64,000 nucleotides of DNA from Penicillus capitatus (Eukaryota > Chlorophyta). Under the pieces are notes generated by a model. The model was not told where the DNA came from and ran no database searches. It was given only the letters and a program-made list of their open reading frames with translations. The stretch's first letter is position 1. The number at the start of each line of letters is the position of its first letter. The position numbers and the translations under genes were made by a program. The stretch lies in contig OZ287710.1 in assembly GCA_965649825.1 (NCBI GenBank), forward strand, positions 310,001 to 374,000. Direction: 5' to 3'. Of the stretch, positions 22,279-32,396 are shown piece by piece.

Positions 22279-23250
22279 GTGGCCTTGACGCAGCCATACC
22301 TCTCGCGACACCCCTTGGTCCTAACAGAAGTCATATCAAACATATCATTTAAGGCATCATCCAGGTGCGTGCATGCGGGACTCGCATCTTCGGATTATGC
22401 CTCACTTGTGAAGAAAACATCTAAACCCGGAGTCGTTCATGCGACAGCCAATGCTATCAGCGTCGCCTCTGGCAGACTTGCTGACACATTCGGCCTCAAC
22501 GGTACATGTCTAAGTATCAACAGAGCCTGTTCAACATTGTTGGTAAGACTGCATCTGGCCCATCAATCCATTTTAGAACATGAGATCTCATCTGCCCTGG
22601 TCAGAGGAATCCATCTCCAGCGCACATCGACCCAGTATCTCTGGAATGCCAACATGCTTCTCCCAGTGGCCGATGTCGAACACTGGATGTATCGGCTGAT
22701 GGATGCGTCAGGGGGAGAGGGATGCATCACATTTTGTCCTTAGTGGGACACGAAGGCATCGCGCTTGTCAGTGGTGCCGTCAATCAAGACGGTCGTTCTA
22801 TGTCATTGAATGCCCTTCATGGGCCATCTCAACAACATGTCATCAAAAATACCCTTAGATCTGGGCAATTATCACAACATGCTGTCGATCAGCTGTCGAA
22901 GCATTGGACAAAGACAAGTTTAGATGATACCGTAGAAACCGGAGCGGCTGTTGCTGTGCTTGGAAAGAACGATGAGGTAGCGATGTCCTTGATGGCCGGC
23001 AAGTCTGTGATTGGACATTTGGAACTTGTTGCTGGACTGGCTGGTCTAATACAAGCACTTGCATCCCTGCACCATACTGTCAGACCTTCCATTCTCCATC
23101 TGAGGACACTCATTCCTCGTGTCTCGATGGTCTTGCAATCATCTGCCAAGCGTCGCCTTGGACGACCAAAGAATATTGGACCTTTGCCTTTGATAGAAGA
23201 CCGTTCCCTCACTTGTATCAGCTCCTTCGCCTTTATAGGTGGGTACCAGA
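22279..23250 (+). pseudogene. Polyketide synthase ketosynthase domain, decayed or frameshifted
   Basis: The sequence follows a type I ketosynthase along most of its length: DYASLVKK, SGRLADTFGLNGTCLSINRA then CSTLLVRLHLAH (active-site Cys), DASGGEGC, SGAVNQDGRSMSLNALHGPS, SKHWTKTSLDDTVETGA (first His), KSVIGHLELVAGLAGLI (second His) and SSFAFIGG. The Cys-His-His triad survives, but nearby consensus residues are changed (DTACSS, HGTGTS and GFGGTNAH are all altered). The reading frame shifts by one base between GEGC and the AVNQDG block near 22735, with no good intron to explain it. No acyltransferase or carrier domain is recognisable downstream. I read it as a relic; a badly spliced live gene is the alternative. 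Confidence 0.6.
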
Positions 23251-23483
23251 GCTCATCCGATCATCGGAAAAGTACTTCGATGTTACGATGAACCGCCGAG
23301 CCCGGTGCCTTTTGTAAGGAAGAGTTTTTGGGTAACGTCTCTGAGACATCTGTTCCAACCGCATCGTGATCCCTGCCGACGATCCTGACCGTACCCTCGC
23401 CAACCGCATCGTGTCCAACACGGTGGATATTGACCGAAGGCAGTATTTATACAGGTTTCGCGCCGAGCTTACCAGATATCAGG

Positions 23484-23882
23484 ATGGCGAATCCAATCAC
23501 ACAGGAGCGAATCATGCACGAGCAAGCTTATCTTCTGGAAAGAGAGCTTTTAACAAACAGGGAAGCCCATGACTTCTTTAATAGAACGATGCACGATTCT
23601 GATTTGCGTCTGGCGCAAATCACTTGCTTCATTAGAAAACGAGAGGAATTTTTTCAAGAACAATGTAAGTGTCTACATTCCTGTTCTCTTTGTTTAGTCT
23701 TTTTAGTTATTGGTGAGCCCTAGGAAGCTGTGCTGAGATTGATGCAATCTTACGTAAAGGCGACAACGCCCACTATAGAAAGCCTCGTCAGAAGTGTCGT
23801 GCGCGAAGCGCGGTGGGTCGGACGCCGTCGGCGCGCATGCGAATTCCGAGTCAGCGGGGAACGAGCGCGGATAAAAAATTGA
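23484..23882 (+). CDS. Small helical protein, unknown
   Basis: Exon 1 (23484 to about 23664) reads MANPITQERIMHEQAYLLER and continues as a charged helix through FFQEQ. A canonical donor (GTAAGT) at 23665 and an acceptor at CCTAGGAAG near 23725 join in phase to VLRLMQSYVKATTPTIESLV and an Arg-rich tail, stopping near 23880. About 115 residues; no family recognised. The Arg-rich tail abuts the retrotransposon fragment, so the true 3' end may have been replaced by the insertion. Confidence 0.4.
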
Positions 23883-23934
23883 ATGTTCTTTCTGATTGTC
23901 AAGTTCACAGTTTCTTCGCTGACATGCCGTCACT

Positions 23935-26664
23935 TCAATCCATCACTCTTCCCTGCGCAATTTCATCGTCTTCGAAGTAGACACGAAGTCTGCTTGAATG
24001 ATAGGGCCCTGTGAGTTGCCCTCCTCTTCGGATCTTCCATAACTTCCTGCCGATTTTCTTTTCCAAGACATACGGGCTATTCCATGCAGGTGCCAGCGGA
24101 GATCGTCGCCGTTCGGGTTCGAAGACCAACACCTTCTGGCCAATCTGCAATGCCCGTGTTCCTTGGCGACCCAGTCCTCGGCGGAGGCATTTTTCTGTGA
24201 GCTTCTGCAATTCCAGTGTTCGTTGATGCGCTCGTTGTCGCCATGTGATGCCTTCTTGCATCGGCGTGATTTGTTCGTTATGTTGCCGACCGTGCATCAA
24301 CTCATTTGGAGTAAAGTGGGTATCTTTATGGACGGCGTCGTTGAGCACATCTTCAAGCTGGCCCAGGGGTATTTCGTTGTGCTGCTGCTTGAACCTTCTC
24401 ATGCGTTCCTTAATCGTTTGGATGCTGCGTTCAATCAGGCCATTGGATTGTGGACTATACACCCCAGACGTGAGGTGTGACACGTTTGTTCGACACACCA
24501 TGTCGATACGGCCAGTCCACAAAACACCTGCGCGTTATCCGTAGAGATCGATCATAGAGAAGAGTCGTCTGTCGTGTTGTCTCGGACCCAGGCATTAAGC
24601 GCTTGAATGACAACCTTGGAGTTTGGCTTCGTCGCTGATCGTAATCGGATGTATCTAGAAAGCCGTCGATCATTACCAAGATCCATCGAGAACGTCGCTG
24701 ACACGAGTATGGGCCGAGAAAGTCCAAAAAGACGATCTCGTTAACCTCTTGTCAATGCATTCCTGACCATTTATCCGGAGATGCCTGCATTCGAAACCGC
24801 TGGCAAATCTGGCAAACCCGAACGAACTCTGCCACATCTTGCGCATCATTCACCCAGCGCCATCCATCGCGTCGCAGATGGCTGAGTGTTTTAAATACGC
24901 CCCAATGCTTGAAATGTGCCTTCTCGATCGCCGTGCGACATTCCGTTGTCAGGCGATCAAGTCGCGGCACATCTGCAGAGCCGTCGTTTTCCAGTAATGC
25001 AGTCATCATCCCTTTTGATGGTGACGCATACCATCGGGACAACAAATCTGCCAAGGCGTCCTTGCCGCCGTTTTGTGGAACAACGTGTTCCTCCCTTTTT
25101 TCTGAATGCGTCTTGTTGTCGTTCGATGGGGAACTCGGCTCCTCTTCTTCTCCTAAGAGTGCCTCGGAAGGACCGGGGCACACTAATTCCTCAAGAATAA
25201 CCGGGATGTCGGCACCGCGGTTTCAGAGCTCCTCCTGGTGTCGTAGCGACCCACGTAATGGACAATCCGTTCAGCACCTCGGTGTAGAACCTCTGAACGT
25301 TCTCCTTGTCGAAAACGGTTGAGGCTTTCCTGGAATGTGGGGATAGTGGGGCGTAAGGCACGTATGCGCGCGAGATGCTTCGCTCAGCGTCGTAGTTTGC
25401 CAGAGTGACTGCTAACGTCGACGTCGAATGTCTTACAGTGAACAAAACAAAGGACAAAGAACCGTGAATTCTAAGCCTTTTATTCAGTCTAAACGATGTG
25501 ACATTCTAGGCAGATGACTCATCCCACTTTCATGGCCAAAGAAAAGCGTCCCTTGACGCTCAAAGGTCCCTTTTGACAAGACATTAAGCGTCCCCTCACC
25601 AGAGTACCCCCTTCCTTACTAGGCAGTCCCATCGCCATGGTCATCTCGGCGATAGTTCTCTTCACCAGGTAAGAATTCTATCGTCAATCTCGATCCCCGA
25701 TTCGCTGTCAACCATTCGGATGCTTGAAAGATTCGAACATTTTTAAGTGCCTCGGCAGAGGGCGTCTTTTTCAGTCGCATCCACGCGGACTGCGAATCTG
25801 TCCGAACGACGACTTTTAAGCCAATGACAATGTCCCAACACTGCCGGAGACACCTAATCAACGCTTGTAGTTCCCCGACCATTGATGACGGATGATCGCT
25901 GATCCTTGAGCTTCCGATCATCACCAGCACGCGATCATTCGGATGTCTAGACCAGAGGGCATATCCCTAGATGAGGTCGACCAGTCGACTCGGATATACC
26001 AGTGTGTCGTGTCCTTAGGTAGGAACGATAGTCGCTGATGGAAATCCAAGATCTTCGACCAGACTTCCTTCGCCATTTGCTGGAGGTTCACTAGACTCTG
26101 TTGCCTTCCTTCTTCGGCAATGACGATGCCAATCCTTCCTCCTCCTATCTCGTCCTTTTTCCAACCGTCGGTCCCATCACACTTCGAAACTGTGACCTTT
26201 TCCATTGTCGGAGAGAGCGTAGGCATTTCCAACTCTGTCCCATCCGTCGGCACTGAAAGAAGTCGGACAAGTCGATCTCTTCAAAGTAAAGATGTCGCAA
26301 AAAACAATGAACAGATTCTACTTGCCTTTTTAAGTCGATCAATACGGTCGATAAACTGTCGTCGCCGAATGACTCTCTTGCAGAAATCCCAATTCCATTC
26401 GGTGATCTCATTTGCTCCACTAAACGGATTCTTGTTGGACAGAATCAGAAACACTTGACTGGTGGTAACCACGAAGATGGTCCTTGCAAACAACATTACC
26501 CTTTGACACTCTGAGATCATAAAATCCTTCTTCGTGGACGAATTCAAGGATATCGATACTGCCTTCCAAGTCATTCTAGATGTCGAATTCTTCGTTTGGG
26601 TACACGTGAACCTTGCTTGTCGCCAAAAGGTAAACCTTCGTATCACAGCGGTGTCCATTGCCAT
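23935..26664 (-). mobile_element. Degenerate Ty3/gypsy-like LTR-retrotransposon fragment
   Basis: Reading on the minus strand gives, in order, an RNase-H-like segment (GELQALIRCLRQCWDIV, RTDSQSAWMRL; about 25620-25930), an HHCC zinc-binding head of integrase (AHFKHWGVFKTLSHLRR, then CQICQRF; about 24800-24920), the integrase core start (DFLGPYS near 24720) and core end (SGVYSPQSNGLIERSIQTIK near 24450), and an integrase C-terminal SH3-like tail (ALQIGQKVLVFEPERR) to a stop at 23935. Frames shift several times (for example 24455-24727 and 25920-26420), so it cannot encode one polyprotein. I do not see gag, a reverse-transcriptase YxDD box or clear LTRs. The span 26250-26664 is assigned to the element only tentatively. 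Confidence 0.7.
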
Positions 26665-26802
26665 TGAGATAATTTTAACCTCACCTTACACGACTTCGAC
26701 AACCCTGAAAGCCACTACGACAGAAGAAATAGAATGGAGTCGTTCTCGTACGACTCATTTCAGACGCCAACGACAACGAACAGACATATTGCTTTCCTTC
26801 CG

Positions 26803-27634
26803 ATGGCGTGCGTCACCTTGCAGAAGTGTCCAAAGGTTCTCGGATCTGCAAGGATCGGCAGCACTGTTTATCCATGCCTTCCTATCCGCATTCAACGTCA
26901 GCCTCACATCTCGACGGCACTGCATGCTACACCGTCTCCAGGTATCTAACTGCCTCACTATCTCTTTGGAAACGACTCGCGATTCATCTCTTACCAGCTT
27001 CGCTTTACCAGAGGTATCGATTCAACTGGTTCTGTTGTGTAGTCTTCGACATTGCGGCAGCCGAGGGTTTGCGCCAAGCTCTTGAACCGTTCGCTGAGAC
27101 GATACGCAGTGGGGGTACCCCGGCATTCGTGATCAAATACTTCCATGGACTGAACATGGCCATCGTTCTCTTTGCCATGGGATTCTATGGCTGTGCTTAT
27201 CTTGGCTGGAACCTGCGCCTGTCCGATGTCTGTCGAGCAACTGCTCTTTTTCTATTCTGATGTGTTTGCTTTGAAGGATCGAGAATTAAAAGCAAAAGCA
27301 CGACAACTCCATCCTCCATTGGCCATTGGAATGACAGTTTTCTTTGCTCTTGGCGGATTGGGTGGATTATCATCTCTCGTTGTTCAGAATAAGCCGATCT
27401 TTGAGAGGTAAACAACCTGTGCTGGCTTGTACTGATGAAGTGTATTGAACCACCAGCCCGCATGTCTGGACAGCAATATGTGGTCTGACGTGCCTTGGTC
27501 TTCAAGGAATGCTTACTCTGTTCTTCAAAGATGATCCGAGTCTCAGACGTGCCCATGCCTACTTTGGCAGTGCCATTCTGTTCCTTTTCACAGTTCACAT
27601 GGGTTTTGGTGTTCGTTTAGCTCTATCCCTTTAA
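26803..27634 (+). CDS. DUF4079 membrane protein, probably plastid
   Basis: A polytopic protein of the DUF4079 family, typical of cyanobacteria and plastids. Blocks seen: ALEPFAETIRSGGTPAFVIK, KYFHGLNMAIVLFAMGFYGC, AYLGWNLRLSD, then a 50-nt intron (GTCTGT..GAAG) in phase to DRELKAKARQLHPPLAIGMT, FFALGGLGGLSSLVVQNK, another intron near 27408-27455, then SPHVWTAICGLTCLGLQGML and RRAHAYFGSAILFLFTVHMG. It ends TAA at 27632. Four to five membrane spans and conserved His residues resemble a b-type cytochrome scaffold. The 5' exon (from an ATG at 26803, rich in Ser, Pro and Thr) is a possible transit peptide but is less certain. It lies just past the retroelement fragment. Confidence 0.75.
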
Positions 27635-27786
27635 CCCGTGACGCATCCAGAACCGTGTAAATCCCATTTTGCGCGACGGAGAACAGGGATCTCTGTACAA
27701 TCGGACAATTTAGATGTCATGTTTGTAAATTCTCTACGTCTTTTTAAAAAAGCTGAACTGGAGGCATGACTAGTTCTTCGTTGACT

Positions 27787-29065
27787 TTAGAAGAGAGATG
27801 TTGATTCAGAAGATGCTTCAGCTGATTGTTCTGGCGTCGTAACTCTTTTACCTGGGCCAAGCAGTCTGACCTTCTGTTTAGCATCTGGTGATATTCTTCC
27901 ATTGTCCTTGAAGCGCTCTCCAACTCCGATACGTATCTGTGCCACCTTGTTTGACGGAATATTGTTTTTCTCGAGAACGCGCACGAAATTCTTTTTGACT
28001 AACAATCTTTAAATGAAAGACAACAGGATGGTTCTGCGTTCCGCTTACACAAACGCTAAGGACTCTAGCATCCTCAACGTCGGTTTCGTTCCAGTAGGCG
28101 GTCTCGTTAGTTGCCACTTCGCATGTTTGTTTCATGGCAAAGGAAAACTTGACAAAATAGCAGACGCGGCATTTGACAAAAATAGTCGAACTATTCAAAC
28201 GACTACACGTCCCCACGGACACAAGCGGGACAGGAACTTGTGGGATTGCGAACATTCTTCAGCGCACAGTTGTTTCCGTCGCGTCTCCAGACCCATGCGA
28301 CGCAACCTACGGAACATAGAGTGTTTGAAAGAGTGAAAGTTATCTTCTCTCTATACCGGATGTGTCTATGCATCTTTGACCGCAATCTCCAGGCTGCGTG
28401 ACGTCTGAGATTACTTCCATGTCGCCTCCGGGTCTGTCCTCGTTGTCCACGTGATCCATGGTCGGTGCCTGTTGTCCAACACAACAAGAGCTTCAGATTG
28501 GCAACACAGTCGAGGGACTGTGAAACCTGTTCGTCGAAGTTGAGTCCGACGCAAGTGGAACAGGACTGTGGATTTTCGGCAATACTCTTCGGCGAACACT
28601 TATTAGTATCCGTGCGGTAGACGAAAGCGCGGCAGTCTAATGCCCAAAACGGCAGTGTCCGTAAAGAGCATGATGAGAATCGACTGTTACTTTCTGGTCC
28701 AAAATCATTTTCGCATACTTCGGCGCATGCTTCAGGACCGCTCAAACCTGTGATAGGGGTATCGACCAAGTCGTTTCCTGCAAGGATTCCCGAGTAAGGA
28801 GATGGCTTGACTCATGCGTGCGATACCAGGCCAATCTGTGCCGGTGAAGAACTCATCATCTACAAAAGCGGCGGTTGACGTCGACCATACACGACAACCT
28901 GTGCCTGTGCACCTTCGTGTTTCAGAGCACGGCCGAATTCCTTGCGGCCATTGGTCGGCAGGAATTCAGCTCTCTGCAAGAAACCTTTGTGGGAACTGTT
29001 GAGGGGAGAGAATGCTTCCCGACCACGAGGACAAGGAACAGGGCGATTCCGATGACTTTAAGCAT
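27787..29065 (-). CDS. Secreted PAN/Apple-domain protein
   Basis: The N-terminus MLKVIGIALFLVLVVGKHS is a clear signal peptide. Two apple-like modules follow. Module 1 includes FFTGTDWPGIARM, GPEACAEVCENDFG, DCRAFVYRTDTNKCSPKS. Module 2 includes MEVISDVTQPGDCGQRCI and, after an intron near 28310-28360, CVAWVWRRDGNNCALKNV. The pattern of paired Cys around 'C.aw.w.....C.LK' is typical of PAN/Apple folds, which bind proteins or glycans outside the cell. The last 130 residues (TCEVATNETAYWNETDVEDA, then a basic helix) are not a domain I know. The stop is at 27787 or 27878 depending on the last splice. Several exon edges are uncertain. Confidence 0.65.
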
Positions 29066-29701
29066 CGTGTGGACACAAACGGTCGAGAAATCTGCGAAAG
29101 GTCTCTTCGAGCGAGATCTGAAGCGCAGCCAAAGAGAAGCAAAGAGAGCAGAAGATGAAGATTGTTGAATGCGACGGGTTTAAATGGAGGAGGACTGCGA
29201 ACTTTCTGTGAAGAACAGAACTTCCAGCAATGAACCGTAGGGCAAAAGGGGCGCAGGGCTCGTTCTGACCATACGAATTTCAGCGAGCCGCGGCCTCCTC
29301 CGTTGCTAAACAGTAATCGTAAGCACTCCAGGTAGAATTCTCTTTCCAGTCAAGGCCTTTTACACAACGTTTTCAGGACACTGACCATTCTCTGACACGT
29401 TTTCTTCGTTTCTCTGTCGCAAAAAAACGCAGAAAGCCCAGGAGAGGTGCATGCGGTTTGCGCCGCCATTGAACTCGAACGGACACCTGTCCTTTTCGTA
29501 CAGTTAGTTGGCGGGCGCCTTTGTTGACGCGGGGGTTCTGACCCCATGACGTAAGGGTGCTGTAAACCAAGCAGACGCAAAGGAAACAGTGTGGGACAAT
29601 GTATGGAAAACGTTACTCTTCAGTGAACGAACCGACGCCTTGTTTTCCTGAAAAAAGTCTTCTACAAACAAACTCTGCGTGGATGCGCGTGCGTTTGTTG
29701 A
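29066..29701. other. Intergenic region upstream of the PAN gene
   Basis: About 640 nt. It should include the PAN gene promoter. Minus-strand open frames at 29350-29580 and 29504-29932 have no domain or codon pattern that convinces me. No RNA gene or repeat is evident. Confidence 0.35.
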
Positions 29702-30114
29702 ATGCTCAGCGCTGCAGACGACGTTATCCAGAAGGGAAGGAACTGTGACATGGCAACTGCTGTGTGGCTGCCACAATTCGATGGATGCTTCTGCGATTCG
29801 GTCACAGTGTGTCGTATAACCAACTGTACTGATTTCTTTATGGAGCAGCCATCTGTCGAGATCACAAACGTGTTGGCAAACATTGAAGACTTGAGCATGG
29901 AACAAGCGGAATGTCGCGGTGTTACGACTCATGTGACAAATCTAGCTGTGGAGTCTCTAAATTCAAGGGTGGCGTGGAAAGAGGGTCGGAAGGGGACATC
30001 TTTGCACGACCTATGGCTTTCACCGATTTTTGGTTATCTCTTTCCTGTGTTAGCGAGCTGACGCGATTTAACAGAGCCGACGCAATTCAGCCACGTCTTG
30101 AGAATGCTCTATAA
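29702..30114 (+). CDS. Hypothetical small protein
   Basis: The frame opens MLSAADDVIQKGRNCDMATA and contains five Cys and a DFFMEQPSVEITNVLANIED segment. An 85-nt intron (GTGGCG..GTTAG) would join in phase to ELTRFNRADAIQPRLENAL and TAA. About 108 residues. No family is recognised and an overlapping minus-strand frame exists, so coding status is unproven. Confidence 0.3.
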
Positions 30115-30228
30115 GACTGGCGATGCAGGTTTCGCTTCAATGGAGAATCATTCAAAGAATTGGACACGTCAGTGTTTAGACGGATGAGCATCCGGATAGC
30201 TCGATTTTTTCCATGATGTAAAGCAAGT

Positions 30229-30465
30229 ATGGCAACAGCTCTTTTTTTCTACGAGTCAACGAAGGCATGGATGTCTTCTTCTGCGATGGATCTACGACAG
30301 ATCACGTTCTGGACGTCTAATGCAAGTACAAGGCCTTTGAACAAAATTTGTAACCTCTACAGTGCCCAGACAGAAAACAATGACAAGCCAGAGTTCATGC
30401 TTTTAATGTCATGGATGAGAGATAGTCTGCAGTTTATCAATCGATGGAATCAGCTTCAAATCTAG
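30229..30465 (+). CDS. Hypothetical ORF of 78 residues
   Basis: An uninterrupted frame from ATG at 30229, MATALFFYESTKAWMSSSAM to WMRDSLQFINRWNQLQI. No domain is recognised. It may be an exon of a longer gene with the frame at 29702 or may not be coding at all. It ends 133 nt before the opposing secreted-protein gene. Confidence 0.25.
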   Translation: MATALFFYESTKAWMSSSAMDLRQITFWTSNASTRPLNKICNLYSAQTENNDKPEFMLLMSWMRDSLQFINRWNQLQI

Positions 30466-30597
30466 CAATTGGCGATCGTAACGATCGACTTAGAATCATC
30501 AAGACGCATTCTCTCTGTTGCTGTTTTTGTTGTAACTGCCTCACAGGATATACTCATCCGTCACTTTACTCTGTCTCCCCTTCTCATTCTCGCTGGA

Positions 30598-31137
30598 CTA
30601 CGACCAATAGAGTTTAGCCAGCGATTTTAACTCTTCAGTTTCTTCGATTGCTGGCCCTGTCGCTTCGACGATAGGAGGAGGTGGTGGTGGTGAAGGGGAC
30701 GGGGAACTGCGTCTCCACGGCCTCCAACTCCACGGCCACCATAGCAACGCGTAATGTTCACCATCGGACGAGAAGATGTTCGACAAAGGAATCTCCTTGT
30801 CGGCGGAGTGGCCGCTGCTATTATCAAAATGGCGACAGAAGACATACTTTAAAGGCAACGTCTTCTTTAGACTTAATCCACAAACGCCATCCTTTTCGAC
30901 GTAGCAGGCACACGTGTACCCATAGCAAACATTGGCAACTGGACATATCCTTTCGTTAGGTGGGTGTTTCCTCGGTGAACAGTCTCTACCGTTGTCACAG
31001 ATCTCTGCGCAGGCGCCGTTCGACGAGCTGATGTAGTCATGAGCAGCGATGTTTGTGTTGCAACTCTCCGCAGTTGTTGCTTCGGCCATGAGCAACGAGG
31101 CAAGGAAGATCCCAAACAGCGCCAAGAAAAACGACAT
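30598..31137 (-). CDS. Secreted cysteine-rich protein A (new family) with Pro-rich tail
   Basis: An intronless gene of 179 residues. Signal peptide MSFFLALFGIFLASLLMAEA. The mature part has about ten Cys: ESCNTN, GACAEICDNGRDCSP, ERICPVAN, then VCYGYTCACYVEKDGVC. The stretch from this last Cys cluster to YVFC spans 31 residues and has exactly the same spacing as in protein B (32397-33108): C-x-GY-x-C-x-CY-x-E-x-DG-x-C-x-L-x2-KK. The C-terminal third is Trp/Arg-rich, then Ser/Pro-rich (SPSPSPPPPPP) and ends acidic. I do not recognise the fold; it could be a wall, matrix or surface protein. Confidence 0.7.
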   Translation of the reverse strand: MSFFLALFGIFLASLLMAEATTAESCNTNIAAHDYISSSNGACAEICDNGRDCSPRKHPPNERICPVANVCYGYTCACYVEKDGVCGLSLKKTLPLKYVFCRHFDNSSGHSADKEIPLSNIFSSDGEHYALLWWPWSWRPWRRSSPSPSPPPPPPIVEATGPAIEETEELKSLAKLYWS

Positions 31138-31487
31138 TCTGTGGAGAAAAGCGCAAAACGCGATGGAAGACGAATGTCGCCCTGTTAGAGACGCGAGAAG
31201 ATAGTCGACTTTGAAGCACTGTAGCCACTCGCCGACGATGATGATGTGACCGGTCGCGAGTGCACACCGACTAGCAGTCGGCTTTCTGAAAGATCCCCTC
31301 CTTCGACATGGGTATAGAATTGTTTCCATGCTATGCGCAATCGTTTACGTGCTTGCAGAAAGCCACGAAGACATGAGAGAGTTGCTCTTCGGAGACGGAG
31401 AAGAGCGAATGAACCTGGGCAGTGTGCGTAGAGAAGCTGTTCACTATGCGGCAGTCCATCCATAGCAACGTGTGGCATGTGTGCAGA

Positions 31488-32211
31488 TGCGTGTTCGAGT
31501 GGAGGATTTATTAAACCGCATCGATTCTGTCATTGCCTGTCTAACATCTGCTGCTTCGGTTGATGCAAAATGGAAGGCAGGTCTGGATGCCTACAGTCTC
31601 GTCAATGTTCATCTCCAAAGACTTATGCAATCGACAAAGCCTCTCATGCGTCGCTACATCGTCTGTCCGGTTCATTTTGATCCAAGTAGGCAGACATGGG
31701 TGACGAGGGGGATAGAATAGCGGCACGTGGTATGACTGCTTTCAGACAGGTGTTACTGGGCTGGCCGACATGTTGGCAACGCAACTGCACCAAGAACAGG
31801 AGGCGGCGCAAAGTTCGATTGCAGAGGAGATGCAGCGCGATGACGAGGAGTTGAAGAGAGCTGTCGAGAGAACGGATGAACGCAATGAACTCATACTGGA
31901 TCTGATTCGAGTATCGAGGAAACCAGGTTCTGGCCTGCTCGATCCCAAAGTGGGTTGCGTTCTCTGCCATCACCTGCACAGACGGTAGGTGCAAACAGGG
32001 CCCGGCGCGCAAGAGAAGGATGGCGAAATCAGCCGAAATCCGAGAGGAGATCCGGCAGTTTAATGAACGACATCAGTGGCCTTCTGATGAGCCTCGGGGT
32101 CGAAAACAGAAGCGATTGAACATCGTTGCGGCGGATGCCTCAACAGGTTTTGGGTATCTGACGAATGCACTGTTGTTTGGAGATGGTTTAAAGACAGACA
32201 TAGATGAATGA
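31488..32211 (+). CDS. MED8: Mediator subunit 8-like protein
   Basis: A 200-residue protein in three exons. Exon 1 gives RVEDLLNRIDSVIACL, WKAGLDAYSLVNVHLQRLMQ and RYIVCPVHFDPSRQTW, matching MED8's 'WpsvLdsFalLsgQLntL' and 'viiPlvLsPdrd' regions. A 46-nt intron (GTGACG..TTCAG) joins in phase to ADMLATQLHQEQEAAQ, like MED8 'dhLRTKpdPEVEeqe', then a coiled coil. A second intron (49 nt) leads to ARKRRMAKSAEIREEI and a C-terminus LTNALLFGDGLKTD similar to MED8 'VAAVAFGKGLS'. MED8 is a head-module subunit of the RNA polymerase II Mediator. Similarity is moderate, so this rests on order and length rather than a single diagnostic motif. Confidence 0.6.
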
Positions 32212-32396
32212 ACCGAAATCTTGCTTCTCCGATGAGGAACGGGTTGGATGAACCGTTTTTCTTTGCTGAGTGGCTTTTATAGACTTTACATTTATCCAAT
32301 TAGGGTACTCGACATTTGCGCTGTCGATATCAACGAAGGAGACTGATCGCTAAGACTTCTTCTCCGAGGACGTCAGCGCTTGAAACGGGTGACGTG

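Noticed and set aside
22279-23250. A functional fatty-acid synthase or live PKS.
   Set aside because: Frameshift, altered consensus around all three catalytic residues and no partner domains nearby.
24752-25183. A host gene with an acidic N-terminus and zinc finger.
   Set aside because: The HHCC motif and order with the integrase core identify it as retroelement pol.
29350-29932. Minus-strand frames of 76-142 codons.
   Set aside because: No domain; the plus strand holds a better two-exon candidate over part of the same span.
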